Both the position numbers and the translations under genes were made by a program. Shown here in pieces: positions 44,830 through 56,301 of a DNA stretch of 64,000 bases; the stretch's first letter is position 1, and every line of letters begins with the position of its first letter. Under the pieces are notes generated by a model. The model worked only from the letters and a program-made list of their open reading frames with translations, made no database searches and had not been told where the DNA came from. Source of the stretch: Hevea brasiliensis (Eukaryota > Streptophyta > Magnoliopsida > Malpighiales > Euphorbiaceae); NCBI RefSeq assembly GCF_030052815.1, contig NC_079510.1, positions 26,224,823-26,288,822 on the forward strand, read 5' to 3'.

Positions 44830-47800
44830 TATAACACCCCTATATTCAGTAGTGCGTTCTACTATTTCGATGACCGGTGTCTATCCGGACAGTTAGGATG
44901 CTTGGAACTACACTTAAATATTAATGAGGAGATATGAAATAATGAAATACAATTGAGGAAAATACAAGAAAAACAAAGGAAAAATAATAGCAATGAAATG
45001 TAACTAAGTTAAACGAGCTAAAAACCATAGCAATGGGTAACCGCACCGGGAAGTTGCGGCGTGGACCGTTGACTAGCTCTAGACTGCGGGAAAGCCTAGG
45101 AAATATTTTAAGACTTAAATAAACATCTATTGAAGTACAAATGGCATTGGAAATGTCAAAAAAAAAAATTAATTAGTTAGTACAGAGAAAAATAGGAAAT
45201 CGAGAAACTGATAAAAATCGGGGTTACCGAAAAGTCGGGAATACAACCCGAATTGGGGCATTGTGGTCATTTGACACCCCGAGTTGCCTTTTGACCTAAA
45301 TTTCCATTAAAAATAAATGATATTAAACTTTGAAAATATCATAAAAATTAAAATTGTGGTGCATTATAGGAATAGTAAAAGAAATGAAGTAAAATGTGTG
45401 AATTGTGAAACTTTGGATTATTAAATCTTAAATAATGGTTAGTGTTCCACTAACTTAGAATTGTGGGACACCTAAAAGCTAAAATGGACAGAAATGAGTT
45501 AATCTTCAACCTCCTCTCAAACTAGTCGAATTCATCCTGCATGGGACTCCATGGCCACACCTTGAAGTCCTCCATGCATCCATGATCCAAGCTTCTAATG
45601 GTTATGGTTTCTTCATTAAAAGTGATCACCACACCTTGGGCAGCAGCACTTTGGGAATAAGAAAGAAGGGATTTAGTGGAGTTTTGAGGAAGTCCATAAG
45701 AGGTAAGTAACCATTTCTTTATCCTTTCTTGGTTAAAGCTTGTATGGGTGTTGTGGTGAGTTGATTTATGAAAGAAATGTTGAGGTTTGATGAGTTAGGG
45801 TGATGTTCCATTTTAGTAGCCATGGAAGTTCAACATGTTTAGCTTTTTATTTCATGTAAATGGTAGTTTGGGGTATTGATTTAGGTGCTTAAATGTATAG
45901 AAGTTGATTTCCATGTATATAGTTTGAATTGTAAGTTATAAATTGAAAATGAAAGTTTGATGTGAATGTGTTACTTGGGTAGCCTCATGATGAAGATTGG
46001 AAGTGTTTAAATTCATAAAAAGGTTGTTGAATTATGGTACTAAAAATGGCAGCATATGTGTATGATTTAGTAGAGAATAAATGTGTAATTTAATGATGGA
46101 AGTTATGTGTAATAATTAGGAGTGTTTATGTGTATATATTATTGGGTTTGGACTTTGTGAATTATGATTGCATTTGGTGTATTGTGAAGTTGTTATATTC
46201 TGCCCAAGTTGACCTAAATGTGATGTGTTGAGTGATTATGGTTAGTACCAATTCAAAATTTGGTAGAGAAGTGAACTTATAACAAGGTTAATGTGTGTTT
46301 GGATTGGTGTTTGAAAGGCATGTAAATGGCAGTATGCAAATGAGCCTATAACCCTAAGTGTGTGACTCCAATTGGTATGAGGCCAATTGAAGGTGAAACT
46401 AGGCACAAAATATGCCAACTTTCATGAAGAAAGCCTACCTAAATTCTGTCCAGAAAGTGACATGAGAATTGACCAAATCCGGATTAGTGACTTTGCAAAC
46501 CTGAAAATTTACCATTTGAACAGCAGTCAGTATTTTGGCCATAACTCACCCAAAACAGATTCAAATGACCTAAATTTTATACCAAAGAAAGATTAGACAT
46601 AGAGCTACAACTCTTATGAAGACACCAAAACCCAGAAATGATCATAAGCAAGTCAACCTACTTACACAAGTTCCGGTATAAAAATTGCCTGAATCGGAAA
46701 TAACCTAAAAATGACCTAAGTTTGCCATTTTAGTGCAATCTGTCCAAAAATAGTAAAATGACCATAACTTGGTCTAGTAAACTCCAAATGACCTAAAATT
46801 TGTGGCAAAAGTTCACTAAGACATAGACCTACAAGTTTTTAATTCTGACCATAACCCGAAAACTAAGGGAACTAGGTCATCCGGCTAGGTCAATACAGCA
46901 TACCGAAATTCGATAAATTGCAATAAAATGTAATACACTTGAAAATGAGATTGGTAACATATACCAACACTACAGGACTATAAAAGGTGACATATTGGTA
47001 ACATTTAAATTTATTCACCTAGTGTGTATTAATGGTCAACATTATACGTTGACTAATGAAATGAATTAAAGGAATAGTACCAAGAAAAATTTAGATATTG
47101 GATTTTATTATTAGAAACAATTTAACTAAGTACTGAAACACTTTAAATTGTGTGTTTCAGTTGAAAAGGATATTGAAAAGCATAAGGAACATTGAATCAA
47201 TGCCTAGAGGCGATTCAGACCAGGTCTGTGCACAATACTTTCTATATTCATTGTTTTTACTAGAAAATTTATTTAGAGAAATGAGTTATGAATAATTTTT
47301 TATTGTTTTGGCTTTGGGAATTTTATTTAGAAATTATTGTGTTGCCTACTTTGTAAATGGAAATTTTGAGATAAAATGCGATTTGTGGGTTGTATGAAAC
47401 ATTTAAATATTGTGATTTGAAATTGTTTTTGATCCACACTTGGCATGGTAATATCACTATGTTCCTCCTCCATTTATGAGGTGAGTATGACTATATTCCT
47501 CCCTCTTTGACTTGTCAGTCTGAGGTGAGTATGGATGCTCATTAGCTAGCTAGCCACCTCTCTCATTGATTTCGATTAGTGGGGTGAGTATGTCTTGTTG
47601 TGGTGTACAACACGGCATGTTCGAAAAATTTGTGTTATGACCTAAGTTGTGTTATTGATTGGCAACACTGTGTTATTCAATTGTTTGATCAAATTTGTGT
47701 TATATGAGCTTTGAAAATTGTGACATGAAATTGTGAATCATTTGAATTGTGAACTGTTAATAAATGTTTTATATACTACATTTTAAATTGTTATTGTGCA

Positions 47801-48480
47801 CCACTAAGTAAATTTTATTCAGCGATTGCTTTTTCATTGCTGTCGCAGGTAGACAGACAGATAAAGCAGCAGAGTAGGCTACTTGTACTATACTTTTGGG
47901 ATTCTGCTTGGTATATTGAGTATACCATATTTTTGAAAATTTGTTATAATGTATGTGTACTGTATGTATATATTGTACTTGGTCTTGAGCAGTTGTGAAA
48001 TAAAGTTGTAAATTATTTGGGCCTATCAAAATGTTATATTATAATTCTCTTATTTCAGCTTTTGAAATACTTATTTATTTTGCACTTTATCTTTGAAATT
48101 GCTGAAAATGATATTGAACTGAGTTTGAACTGTGTTGAGGACATTGATTTGTGTTGAGCCATATTGGAGTTTGAAATTGAGCAAATATATTGGAAGTGTT
48201 TTTTTTTACAGGTTTTTCAAGAACTGTTTTGCTCCAAATACAGACGGCACTCTGTCGAAATTTTTACAGAAATTATTGATACTTTAGACCTAATGTGTGA
48301 TTTAACTTCGATTATAAAGTTTTAACACCTGTCAAAAGTGCTCACCACTATAAAAAGAAATAAGAAAAGTTTTAAGATCCCTTGTATTATATTTAATGGC
48401 TTACTAGCAGGTGAAGTATGGTAATTCATTAGGTGTATTACGGGATCATGTTACATCTTACGGAGGGGTAAGGCGTGACA
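44830..48480 (+). repeat. Gypsy 5' LTR (plus strand), inserted in Athila pol
   Basis: 3651 bp, TATAACACCCC (terminal TG now TA) to GGCGTGACA. Close to the solo LTR at 906/20976. It carries donor-like AG/GTAAGTAA at 45701-45710, TTGCTGTCGCAGGTAG at 47837-47852, and the TCCTCC module at 47459-47602. ACTGC (44825-44829) is the expected left target duplication. It is more diverged than the array LTRs, so older. Confidence 0.9.
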
Positions 48481-48488
48481 TGTTTTAT

Positions 48489-48500
48489 TGGCATCAGAGT
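48489..48500 (+). other. Primer-binding site, degenerate
   Basis: TGGCATCAGAGT, two transitions from TGGTATCAGAGC. Confidence 0.8.
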
Positions 48501-48669
48501 TAGTTTTTAAATTCTGTTTTGACCTGTAATTTGAATATTCTTTCTTCATAGTACAACTGCTCAATGTCATAGTTTGATACATACAACACATTACATTATA
48601 AATATGCACTAACGGGAGGAAATCTCTTTGTGTTACTTGTTCAGGAGGTATAATATCCTCTAATTGACT

Positions 48670-49325
48670 ATGGAAGAAGGGGACCGTTCAGTCGATCAAT
48701 CAGTAGAGGCTAAGGTGCAAGAGGAAGCCCCAACCCTTCAAAATGTGAGTGGATCAGCTGCACCAATCCCCTCAATACCATAGTTCCCTGCTCAATTTGC
48801 TCAGCAGATGAGTGCGATTCCAACAGATAGCTGGTAACATGCCCACTCAAGCCCCACTATAGACACCAGTAGTACAACCACAGCCTTCAGCTAGGCAGTA
48901 CCACAAGTTGATTAAATATGGGGCTATTGAGTTCAAGGGGACTGTGGATTTGCTAGAGGCAGAATAATGGTTGGAAAGGATGGAAAGAGTTTTTAGGAAG
49001 CTGTACTGCACCGATGAGCTGAAGTTTGAGTACTCAGTCTCACTTCTACAGAGGGATGCATATGACTGGTGGAAAACCATTCCCCATAGTTTGGTGAAAC
49101 CTCCAGTGCTAACATGGGACGACTTTCTCAGAGAGTTCAGACAAAAATATGTATCAGATGCCTATGTGGACTAGAAGCTACAGGAGTTCTCAAGCTTGAA
49201 GCAAAGGAACAAAACAGTGGCAGAATATGAGACAAACTTCTCTCGATTGAGTCATTATGCAGGAAGCCTGCTTACTACTCCTAGAGACAGATGTAAACAT
49301 TTTGAGGCCGGGTTAAGGCCTAGTC
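48670..49325 (+). pseudogene. gag: Gypsy gag, N-terminal and capsid part, cut by array 2
   Basis: ATG at 48670 (MEEGDRSVDQ). TAG near 48781 and a shift around 48830 precede the capsid frame at 48971: MERMERVFRKLYCTDELKFE, DAYDWWKTIPHSLVKP, FLREFRQKYVSDAYVD, then TAG and EYETNFSRLSHYAGSLL. It stops at 49325, where a minus-strand LTR begins; TAGTC (49321-49325) should recur beyond the window. Confidence 0.88.
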
Positions 49326-52300
49326 TGTCACGCCTCACCCCTCTGTAAGGCATGACACGATCCCGTAGAATACCTAATGAACTATCAAACTTCACCTACC
49401 GATAACTCATTAAGTATCCTACAAGGGATTTTAAAACCATTTTCTTACATTTTGGAAGTGGTGAGCATTTTGGTAGGAATTAAAATCATTTATTCAAAGT
49501 TTAAAAATAGTAAAAATTTTGTTTTTTCACAAATTTTATAAAAATTTCGGCAGAGTGCCGTCTGTATTTTGAGAAAATAGTTCTTCAAATACCTGAGAGA
49601 AACACTTCCAATAAAATTTTCCACAACTCCCAACCTCCAATTAATCCCAATTCTCAAATCAAACCACTTCAAAATAATTACACAATTTAATTCAAGTTTA
49701 TCATCTCAAAATATTTCATCACTTCATTCAACAAAGCGAATTTACATTCACAAGTTTAATTTATAGATATAAAATACAAAAATAATATTATTACAATTTA
49801 TGATACAACTGCTCAACTTTACATTGATATATAAAAAATTGCAATATTTACATCAATTAACTACAAGGGTATAAATAAATACCCATACAAAAGTGATCAG
49901 TGAAGTCCACTATCTCAATAATAGCTCACTCTGCTGTTTTCTCCTTGCCCTTATCTGTGACAGCAAAATAAGCGATCGCTGAGTATAAAAATACTCAGTG
50001 GTGCACAATAAAAATTTGAAATATAGTACATAAAACATTCATTGGCAAATCACAAATTATACATTTCTCAAGCACATTTCACAAATTATCAAAACTCATA
50101 ATAGCACAATTTGGTCAAATAATTTAATAAACACAGTATTACCATATCATACACAACTTAAGCCATGATATAAAATTTCCGATCAATGCCGCGTTGTACA
50201 CTACGACAAAGCAATCTACAACCCCACTAATAGAAATCAATGAGGGAGGTGGCTAGCTAGCTAATGAGTACTCATCCGATCTACAACCTCAACTGGTAAA
50301 CCAGAGAGGGAGGAAAATAATCGATCTCAACCCCATAAATGGGGGAATAATATGGTACTATCATGCTAAGTATGAATCCGAAATCAAATTAAAACAATTT
50401 ATTCAAATATTGCATATAAAAATCAAATCAATTTCCAAAGTTACATTTTCATTCACAAAGTGGCAACACAAAAGTTCTTAAACTCATAATGCATACTAAA
50501 TCCATTTTTCAATGATAAAATGCTTAAATAGGGTTTAATGTGCACAAACCTGACGTGAGTAGCCTCTAGGCCTTGACTCAGTCTCTCAGACTTTTCGAGT
50601 CTTTTTCAGCTGAAACACAAAATTTATAGTGTCTCAGTATCTTTACTTCATAACAATTCTAATAACTAATTCCAATATGTTTAAACTTATATTCTTGCAA
50701 ATTTCATGTTGAGGTTACTATTCATGATACTATTCAAGTCAATTTATTGACTTTCTAAGGTTTAATAGGTATGGGAACTCTAACTTCACCCACATTCCAC
50801 ATTTTTGTTATCAATTTTGTTGGCTTTGGTTGTTTTCTCAAAATTTAGGTCTTTTAGGCAAAATTGTAAATTTTCAGTTTTGGTGTCTTAGGTTGCACTG
50901 TTCCATTGGTCATTTTGCTATTAGAATTGGGCTAAGTTTTCTTCATATAAATTGTTCCTTAATGTCTTAACTTTATTCTTCTTTTTGAATCACTCCATTT
51001 GGAGTTTTGTAGCTCAAGTTATAGCCATTTGAATCATGGCTGCCGGATTGGACTTAACCCAGATTTCTGGGCACCAAACTTGTTCTGGCAATTTTAGGTC
51101 ACCAACTTTGGGTGGCCAAATGACTTGGTTAAGGGAAAAATTTAGGTTTGTGTTCTTCATGAAAGTTTTAGGTCTATATCTCAGCTATCCACCGGTAAAA
51201 TTTCAGGTCATTTAGACCTGCCTAACCCATGTTATGGCCAAATGAATAAACACTGTTCATTTAGTCATTTTTGTACAGGTCAGACTGCAAAAATCCAGAT
51301 TTGGTCAATTTGTTCACTAGGTTTTGGTCACTTTTTAGGCATGATTCCCATATGAAAATTGTGTCATTTTGTGTCTATTTTCATTCCCAATTGGTCTCAT
51401 ACCAATTGAATTTGTAAATATTCAGTTTTGGTCCCTCAAAGGGACCTTGGTCCTACTGCCTGCAGCTTGACCATTTTCAATCTGAATTTAAACTCACTTC
51501 TAAAATTTCCAAAAAATCTCAATTGGTTGCAAATGACCATTTTTCATCTCAAACAAGGTCAAACACAACATTTGACCAATTCTCACATTTTTGGCTCCCA
51601 AACCCTAAGTGCCCAAAACCCTAACTCACTAAATTGTTGCATTTAACCAATTCAATGCCTATATACATGCTTCTTCAACCCAATTAAGCTCACATACACT
51701 TTTAAGTCCATCAAATTTATGCATACACACATCAAAACCCTAGTTGACCGAAATTCATGTTTAACAAGACATGCATAATTTTTGAGATTTCTAAATTTAA
51801 ATCCTCATCCTCAAGTCCACTTCCATGCATACATAACTAATTTAACTTAAAAGAAAGCTTACCTTAATGAAGCTTTTCTATCTTCTCCAATTCTTAGATT
51901 TTCCCCTTTCTTTTTCCCTTCCAATCTTCAAATCAAGACCCAAGGATAAATTTTTGTTAAGGAAAGTCTACAATTGATGGTTACTTTTATGGTTTTGGAA
52001 AGCTTGGGTAAGCTTCCATGGAGGATTTTGAAAGGGAGAGCTTGGGAGAGAGAGGGATGGCAATTGAAAGAAGATGAGTGTTTTCTTATTTTTTTTTCTT
52101 TTATTAATTTATCCATTAGGAAGACCAAAAAATCAAATTAAATAAATTTTTAATTATAGTATTTATGGCATCATGCATAATGTCATGCATGATGTCATCT
52201 CTTTCCACTATTTCAATTTTCTTTTTTTCTTTTCTATATATTTTTTCATTAGTTCTTTAATTTAATTTCCGATTCTAAAATTTTCTTTTCTCTAATTTTA

Positions 52301-52753
52301 TTTGATAGTTAGGTCAGGAGTCAGTTTTCGGGGTCAATTGACCAAATTGCCCCTCACCGGTTCGACCCGGTTTGAAAATATTCAATATTTCTTCTGGCTC
52401 TCTGACCTAAATATTTGACTGGCTTAACAATTCTTTTTAGTGGTTTTCTCTTTTCCACTGTGTTCATAATAGTCCTAAGGACCGCAGCGTCTCATTTTAC
52501 GGTTTGAAATTTGAGTTTAAATTGACTTCGCAATCCTTCCCAAGAAGGTCACCCATCACTGTGACTCTCGGCTAATTTAACTTCTTATGTTCTGTTTTTC
52601 TTATTTATACTTAACTAATTGGCAATTACTAATTATTTATGTTCAGAGCTTATCTAGTTGTCTTAAGTGTGGTTCTAATCCTCTTAATTATCGGACCGAC
52701 ACCGATCACTGGAATAGTGAAATATACCAGGCTATACAAATAAGGGTGTTACA
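49326..52753 (-). repeat. Gypsy LTR D (array 2)
   Basis: 3428 bp, TGTCACGCC to GTGTTACA. RY/palindrome region at 52164-52198, one mismatch (CATAATG) from the doubled form in LTR E. Donor-like AAGGTAAGC (minus) near 51860; TCCTCC-type module at 50215-50345. Confidence 0.93.
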
Positions 52754-52770
52754 ATTCTCCCCCCCCTTAA
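52754..52770 (-). other. Polypurine tract, unit D
   Basis: On the minus strand a run of nine or more G followed by AGAAT, directly before LTR D. Confidence 0.85.
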
Positions 52771-52801
52771 AATAAATTTTGTCTTGAAATTTTACCTGGT
52801 A

Positions 52802-53555
52802 TCAATCTCTGGACACCTATGGGTACTGTCTCCTCATGTCTTCCTCTCGTTCCCAAGTAGCTTCTTGGCCCAAATGATGGTTCCACAGCACTTTTACCAA
52901 TGGTATCTGCTTGTTTCGGAGCTACTTCACCTCATAAGCCAGAATCTCTATGGGTTCTTCTTCATATGTGAGGTCTGGATTCACTTCAATTTCTTCCACT
53001 GGTAGTACAAGAGATGGGTCTGATCGATACCTCCTCAACATGGACACATGAAAGACATTATGTGTCTTCTTCAACTCTGGAGGTAGTGCCAACCGATATG
53101 CTAAAGGACCCACTCTTTCCAGAACCTCATATGGCCCAATGAAAAGAGGACTTAGTTTCCCCTTTCTGCAGAATCTCATAATCCTCTTTCAAGGGGAAAC
53201 CTTGAGGAATTCTTTGTCACCCACTGCATATTCAATGTCCCTTCTCTTCATATCAACATAGGACTTCTGATGGTCTGATGTAGCCTTGAGTTGATCTCTG
53301 ATCACCCTGATCTTCTCTTCAGTCTGCTGAACAATTTCGGGTCCAATCATCTTTCTTTCACCCACATCATCCCAACACAATGGAGTTCTACATTTTTTTT
53401 CCATACAAAGCTTCATATGGAGGCATCCCAATGCTTGATTGGTAGCTATTGTTGTAAGTAAACTCAATTAAAGGCAAGTGTGTGTCCCAATTGCCCTCAA
53501 ACTCAATCACACAAGCCCGTAGCATGTCCTCTAATATCTGAATTACCCTATCAGA
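52802..53555 (-). pseudogene. pol: Integrase C-terminal part and chromodomain, unit D
   Basis: Two open stretches, 53189-53467 ([35 protein letters not shown]) and 52922-53179 (SPLFIGPYEVLERVGPLAYRL, VFHVSMLRRYRSD), separated by TGA where Trp is expected. TAG after LAYEVK (Gln expected) cuts off the chromodomain, whose residues can still be read to TGA at 52802. All stops are shared with unit E. Confidence 0.88.
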
Positions 53556-54236
53556 TTAGCCATCTGTCTGTGGGTGGAGTGCTGTGCTGAAGTTCAATCT
53601 AGTTCCTAGGGCTCTCTGAAGACTACCCCAGAATCTAAAAGTGAACCTAGGATCTCTGTCAGATACGATGGATATTGGCACCCCATGCAGTCTCACAATC
53701 TCATCAATGTACAACTTGGCCAATCTTTCAAAACTGTAGTCCATCCGAACTAGCAGAATATGAGCAGACTTGGTCAGTCTGTCAACAATGACCCATACTG
53801 CATCATGACTCTTTTGTATCCTCGGAAGTCCCATCATAAAATCCATTGTTATTCTCTCCCATTTCCATTCTGGTACTGGTAGTGGATGCAACAACCCAGT
53901 TGGTACTTGATGCTCTGCCTTCACTTGCTGACAAGTTAGGCATTTGGAAACAAACTTTGCCACGTCTCTCTTCATACCCATCCACCAGCAATGCTCCTTT
54001 AGCCCTCTATACATTTTTGTACCACCAGGGTGCATGGCAAAAGGAGACTCATGTGCTTCCTTCAAAATGATCTGCCTCAAATCAACATCATTAGGAACAC
54101 ACATTTTAACCTGGTGTAGCAATAGACCATCATCTCTTATTGAGAATTTTGGTTTCTTGCCCTGCTGGACTTCTTCCAACAGCCTCTGATACTTCTGATC
54201 ACTCTGAGTAACCATTCTGATATGATCAATCAACAC
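53556..54236 (-). pseudogene. pol: Integrase zinc finger and core, unit D
   Basis: 226 open codons. HHCC finger complete ([29 protein letters not shown]). Core: [13 protein letters not shown] with the first Asp, SDRDPRF with the second. TAA (minus) at 53556, right after HPQTDG, stands just before the third catalytic residue, so no full DDE core can be made. The antisense frames at 53846-54189 are shadows. Confidence 0.92.
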
Positions 54237-54849
54237 TAGCTGTGCATGCCATGCAACTGTTGTTGCCCCTCATCATTAATCTCTAAGTTGGCATGTAATG
54301 ATCTCAACTCATGTACCATAGACAAAGGAGTAACCCATAGACTTGCCATAGTCTTGCGACTTAAAGCGTCATCCACAACATTAGCTTTCCCTGGCTGATA
54401 GTCTACCAAACAATCATAATATTTTATCAACTCTAACCATCTCCTCTGCCTCAAATTCAGTTCTTTTTGGGTGCCCAAATACTTCAAACTCTTATGATCT
54501 GCGTAGATGTAGCATTTCTCCCCATACAAATAGTGCCTCCAGATCTTAAGAGCAAATACAATAGCTCCAAGTCATGTGTCGGATAATTCCTCTCATGTGG
54601 TTTCAACTGACGTGATGCATAGGCATTGACATTTTGATCTTGCATCAACGCACAGCCTAACCCATTGCGAGAAGCATCGCTGTAAATTGTATATTCTTTA
54701 CCCGGTGTAGGTAAAGTCAGGACTGGAGCCTCAGTCAAGCACCTCTTCAATTCATCAAAACTCTGTTGGCATTTGTCCGTCCACTGAAATTTCACATCTT
54801 TCTTAAGCAGCTTAGTCAATGGAGATGCCAACATGGAGAATCCCTTCAC
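54237..54849 (-). pseudogene. pol: RNase H and connection domain, unit D
   Basis: 54484-54849: [40 protein letters not shown] (catalytic Asp region), [26 protein letters not shown], then a frameshift near 54560. 54236-54529 continues [38 protein letters not shown]. Confidence 0.9.
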
Positions 54850-55740
54850 AAACCTACGGTAGTATCCATTAACTTGAGCGCAAATCTACGTGATATTTGG
54901 GTGATTTTCAATGGGGCGACTTCTATCTTGCTAGGATCCACCTTAATACCCTCTGCTGATACTATGTGCCCCAAAAAGGATATCTCCTTCAACCAAAATT
55001 CACACTTTGATAATTTGGCATATAGCTGTTTCTCCCTCAAAGTTTACAGTACAATGCACAGATGTCTATCATGCTCTTCTGCATTCCTCGAATAAACCAA
55101 TATATCATCTATAAATACCACAACAAACTGGTCGATGTATGGTCTGAAGATAGTATTCATCAAATCCATAAAAGCAGCCGGAGCATTAGTTAACCCGAAT
55201 GGCATGACCAAGAACTCATAATGGCCATAGCGGATTCTAAAGACAGTTTTAGAATTGCTCTACTCTTGAACTTTTAGCTAATAATAACCTGATCTCAGGT
55301 TAATTTTGGAGAACACCGCTGCACCCCTCAACTGATCAAATAAGTCATCAATGCGGGGCAATGGGTGTCTGTTCTTTATTGTCACCTTATTCAACTGCCG
55401 ATAGTCAATGCATAATAGGAGAGTGCCATCCTTCTTCTTTACAAACAACACTGGCGCTCCCCAAGGTGACACACTAGGGCAGATGAAGCCCTTGTCAAGC
55501 AGCTCTTGCAACTGCACTTTCAACTCCTTCAGTGCAGTGCCATTCTATATGGAGTTATAGAGATTGGGTCCACACCGAATATAACATCAATTTGAGTTGC
55601 ACTTCTCTTTACGGAGGTAATCCTAGCAATTCATTAGGAAATACATCCGAGAAAGTCACATCTTGTAGGGATGTCCTCAATCTTTGGACTACCCACTTGG
55701 GTGTCTATCACATGTGCCAATCGCCTCACACCCCTTCCTA
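54850..55740 (-). pseudogene. pol: Reverse transcriptase, unit D, motif A Asp changed to Asn
   Basis: 55278-55523: [51 protein letters not shown] and [11 protein letters not shown]. The Asn codon at 55299-55301 replaces the catalytic Asp kept at 28776-28778. Further on [16 protein letters not shown] and [10 protein letters not shown] (about 55100-55135) are intact, then 54846-55040 [20 protein letters not shown]. Frame breaks near 54870-54900, 55045, 55240-55278 and 55524-55740. Confidence 0.9.
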
Positions 55741-56301
55741 ATCATTTTTACGGCGGTCTGGTGAAATGATGTTTGACGGTAATAACTGCCTCTCCCCATG
55801 TATTACTACATCACCATACTGAGGGAGACCAAAAGTGACTGTCTTCAGTCTACAGTCAATCATTGCATGATGCCTGGCTAACCAATCCATGCCCAAGATA
55901 ATGTCATAATCTCTGAAGGGCATTTCAATCAAATTAGACGAAAAAGTGTGTCCTTGGATCACCAAAGGACAATCCCTATATAGTCTATTTACCCTGACCT
56001 CTTGGCCTAATGGACTAGTTACTAGCACGTCATAGTCCATTGGTACACACTGAATAGTAGTAGAACACATCACACTAGCAGTAACATACGAATGTGTGGA
56101 GCCAGGATCAAACAACACATATACATCTTGGTCAAGGATGGAGAAAATACCAGCTACTTTGTCTGATGTTTTAGCCTCCTCCCTTTGACGTATGGTATAC
56201 ACTCTTACTGGTGCGCCACTGGGTACAGGCTGGTTAATAGTGCTTTGACTTCCAGGAGTGTTACTAGGATCCCTACCTCTGCCTCTACCTCTACCCGGTG
56301 G
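55741..56301 (-). pseudogene. pol: Gag tail and aspartic protease, unit D
   Basis: Open from the LTR junction: RGRGRGRDPSNTPGSQS (end of gag), VYTIRQREEAKTSD, DVYVLFDPGSTHSY (active-site-like DPGS), [36 protein letters not shown]. The frame also reads back into LTR E, so the apparent N-terminus to 56364 is LTR. A shift near 55745 ends it. No capsid or zinc knuckle precedes it. Confidence 0.9.

Noticed and set aside
53846..54189. Plus-strand ORFs opposite the integrase (also 60817-61160)
   Set aside because: Shadows of the well-supported minus-strand integrase frame.
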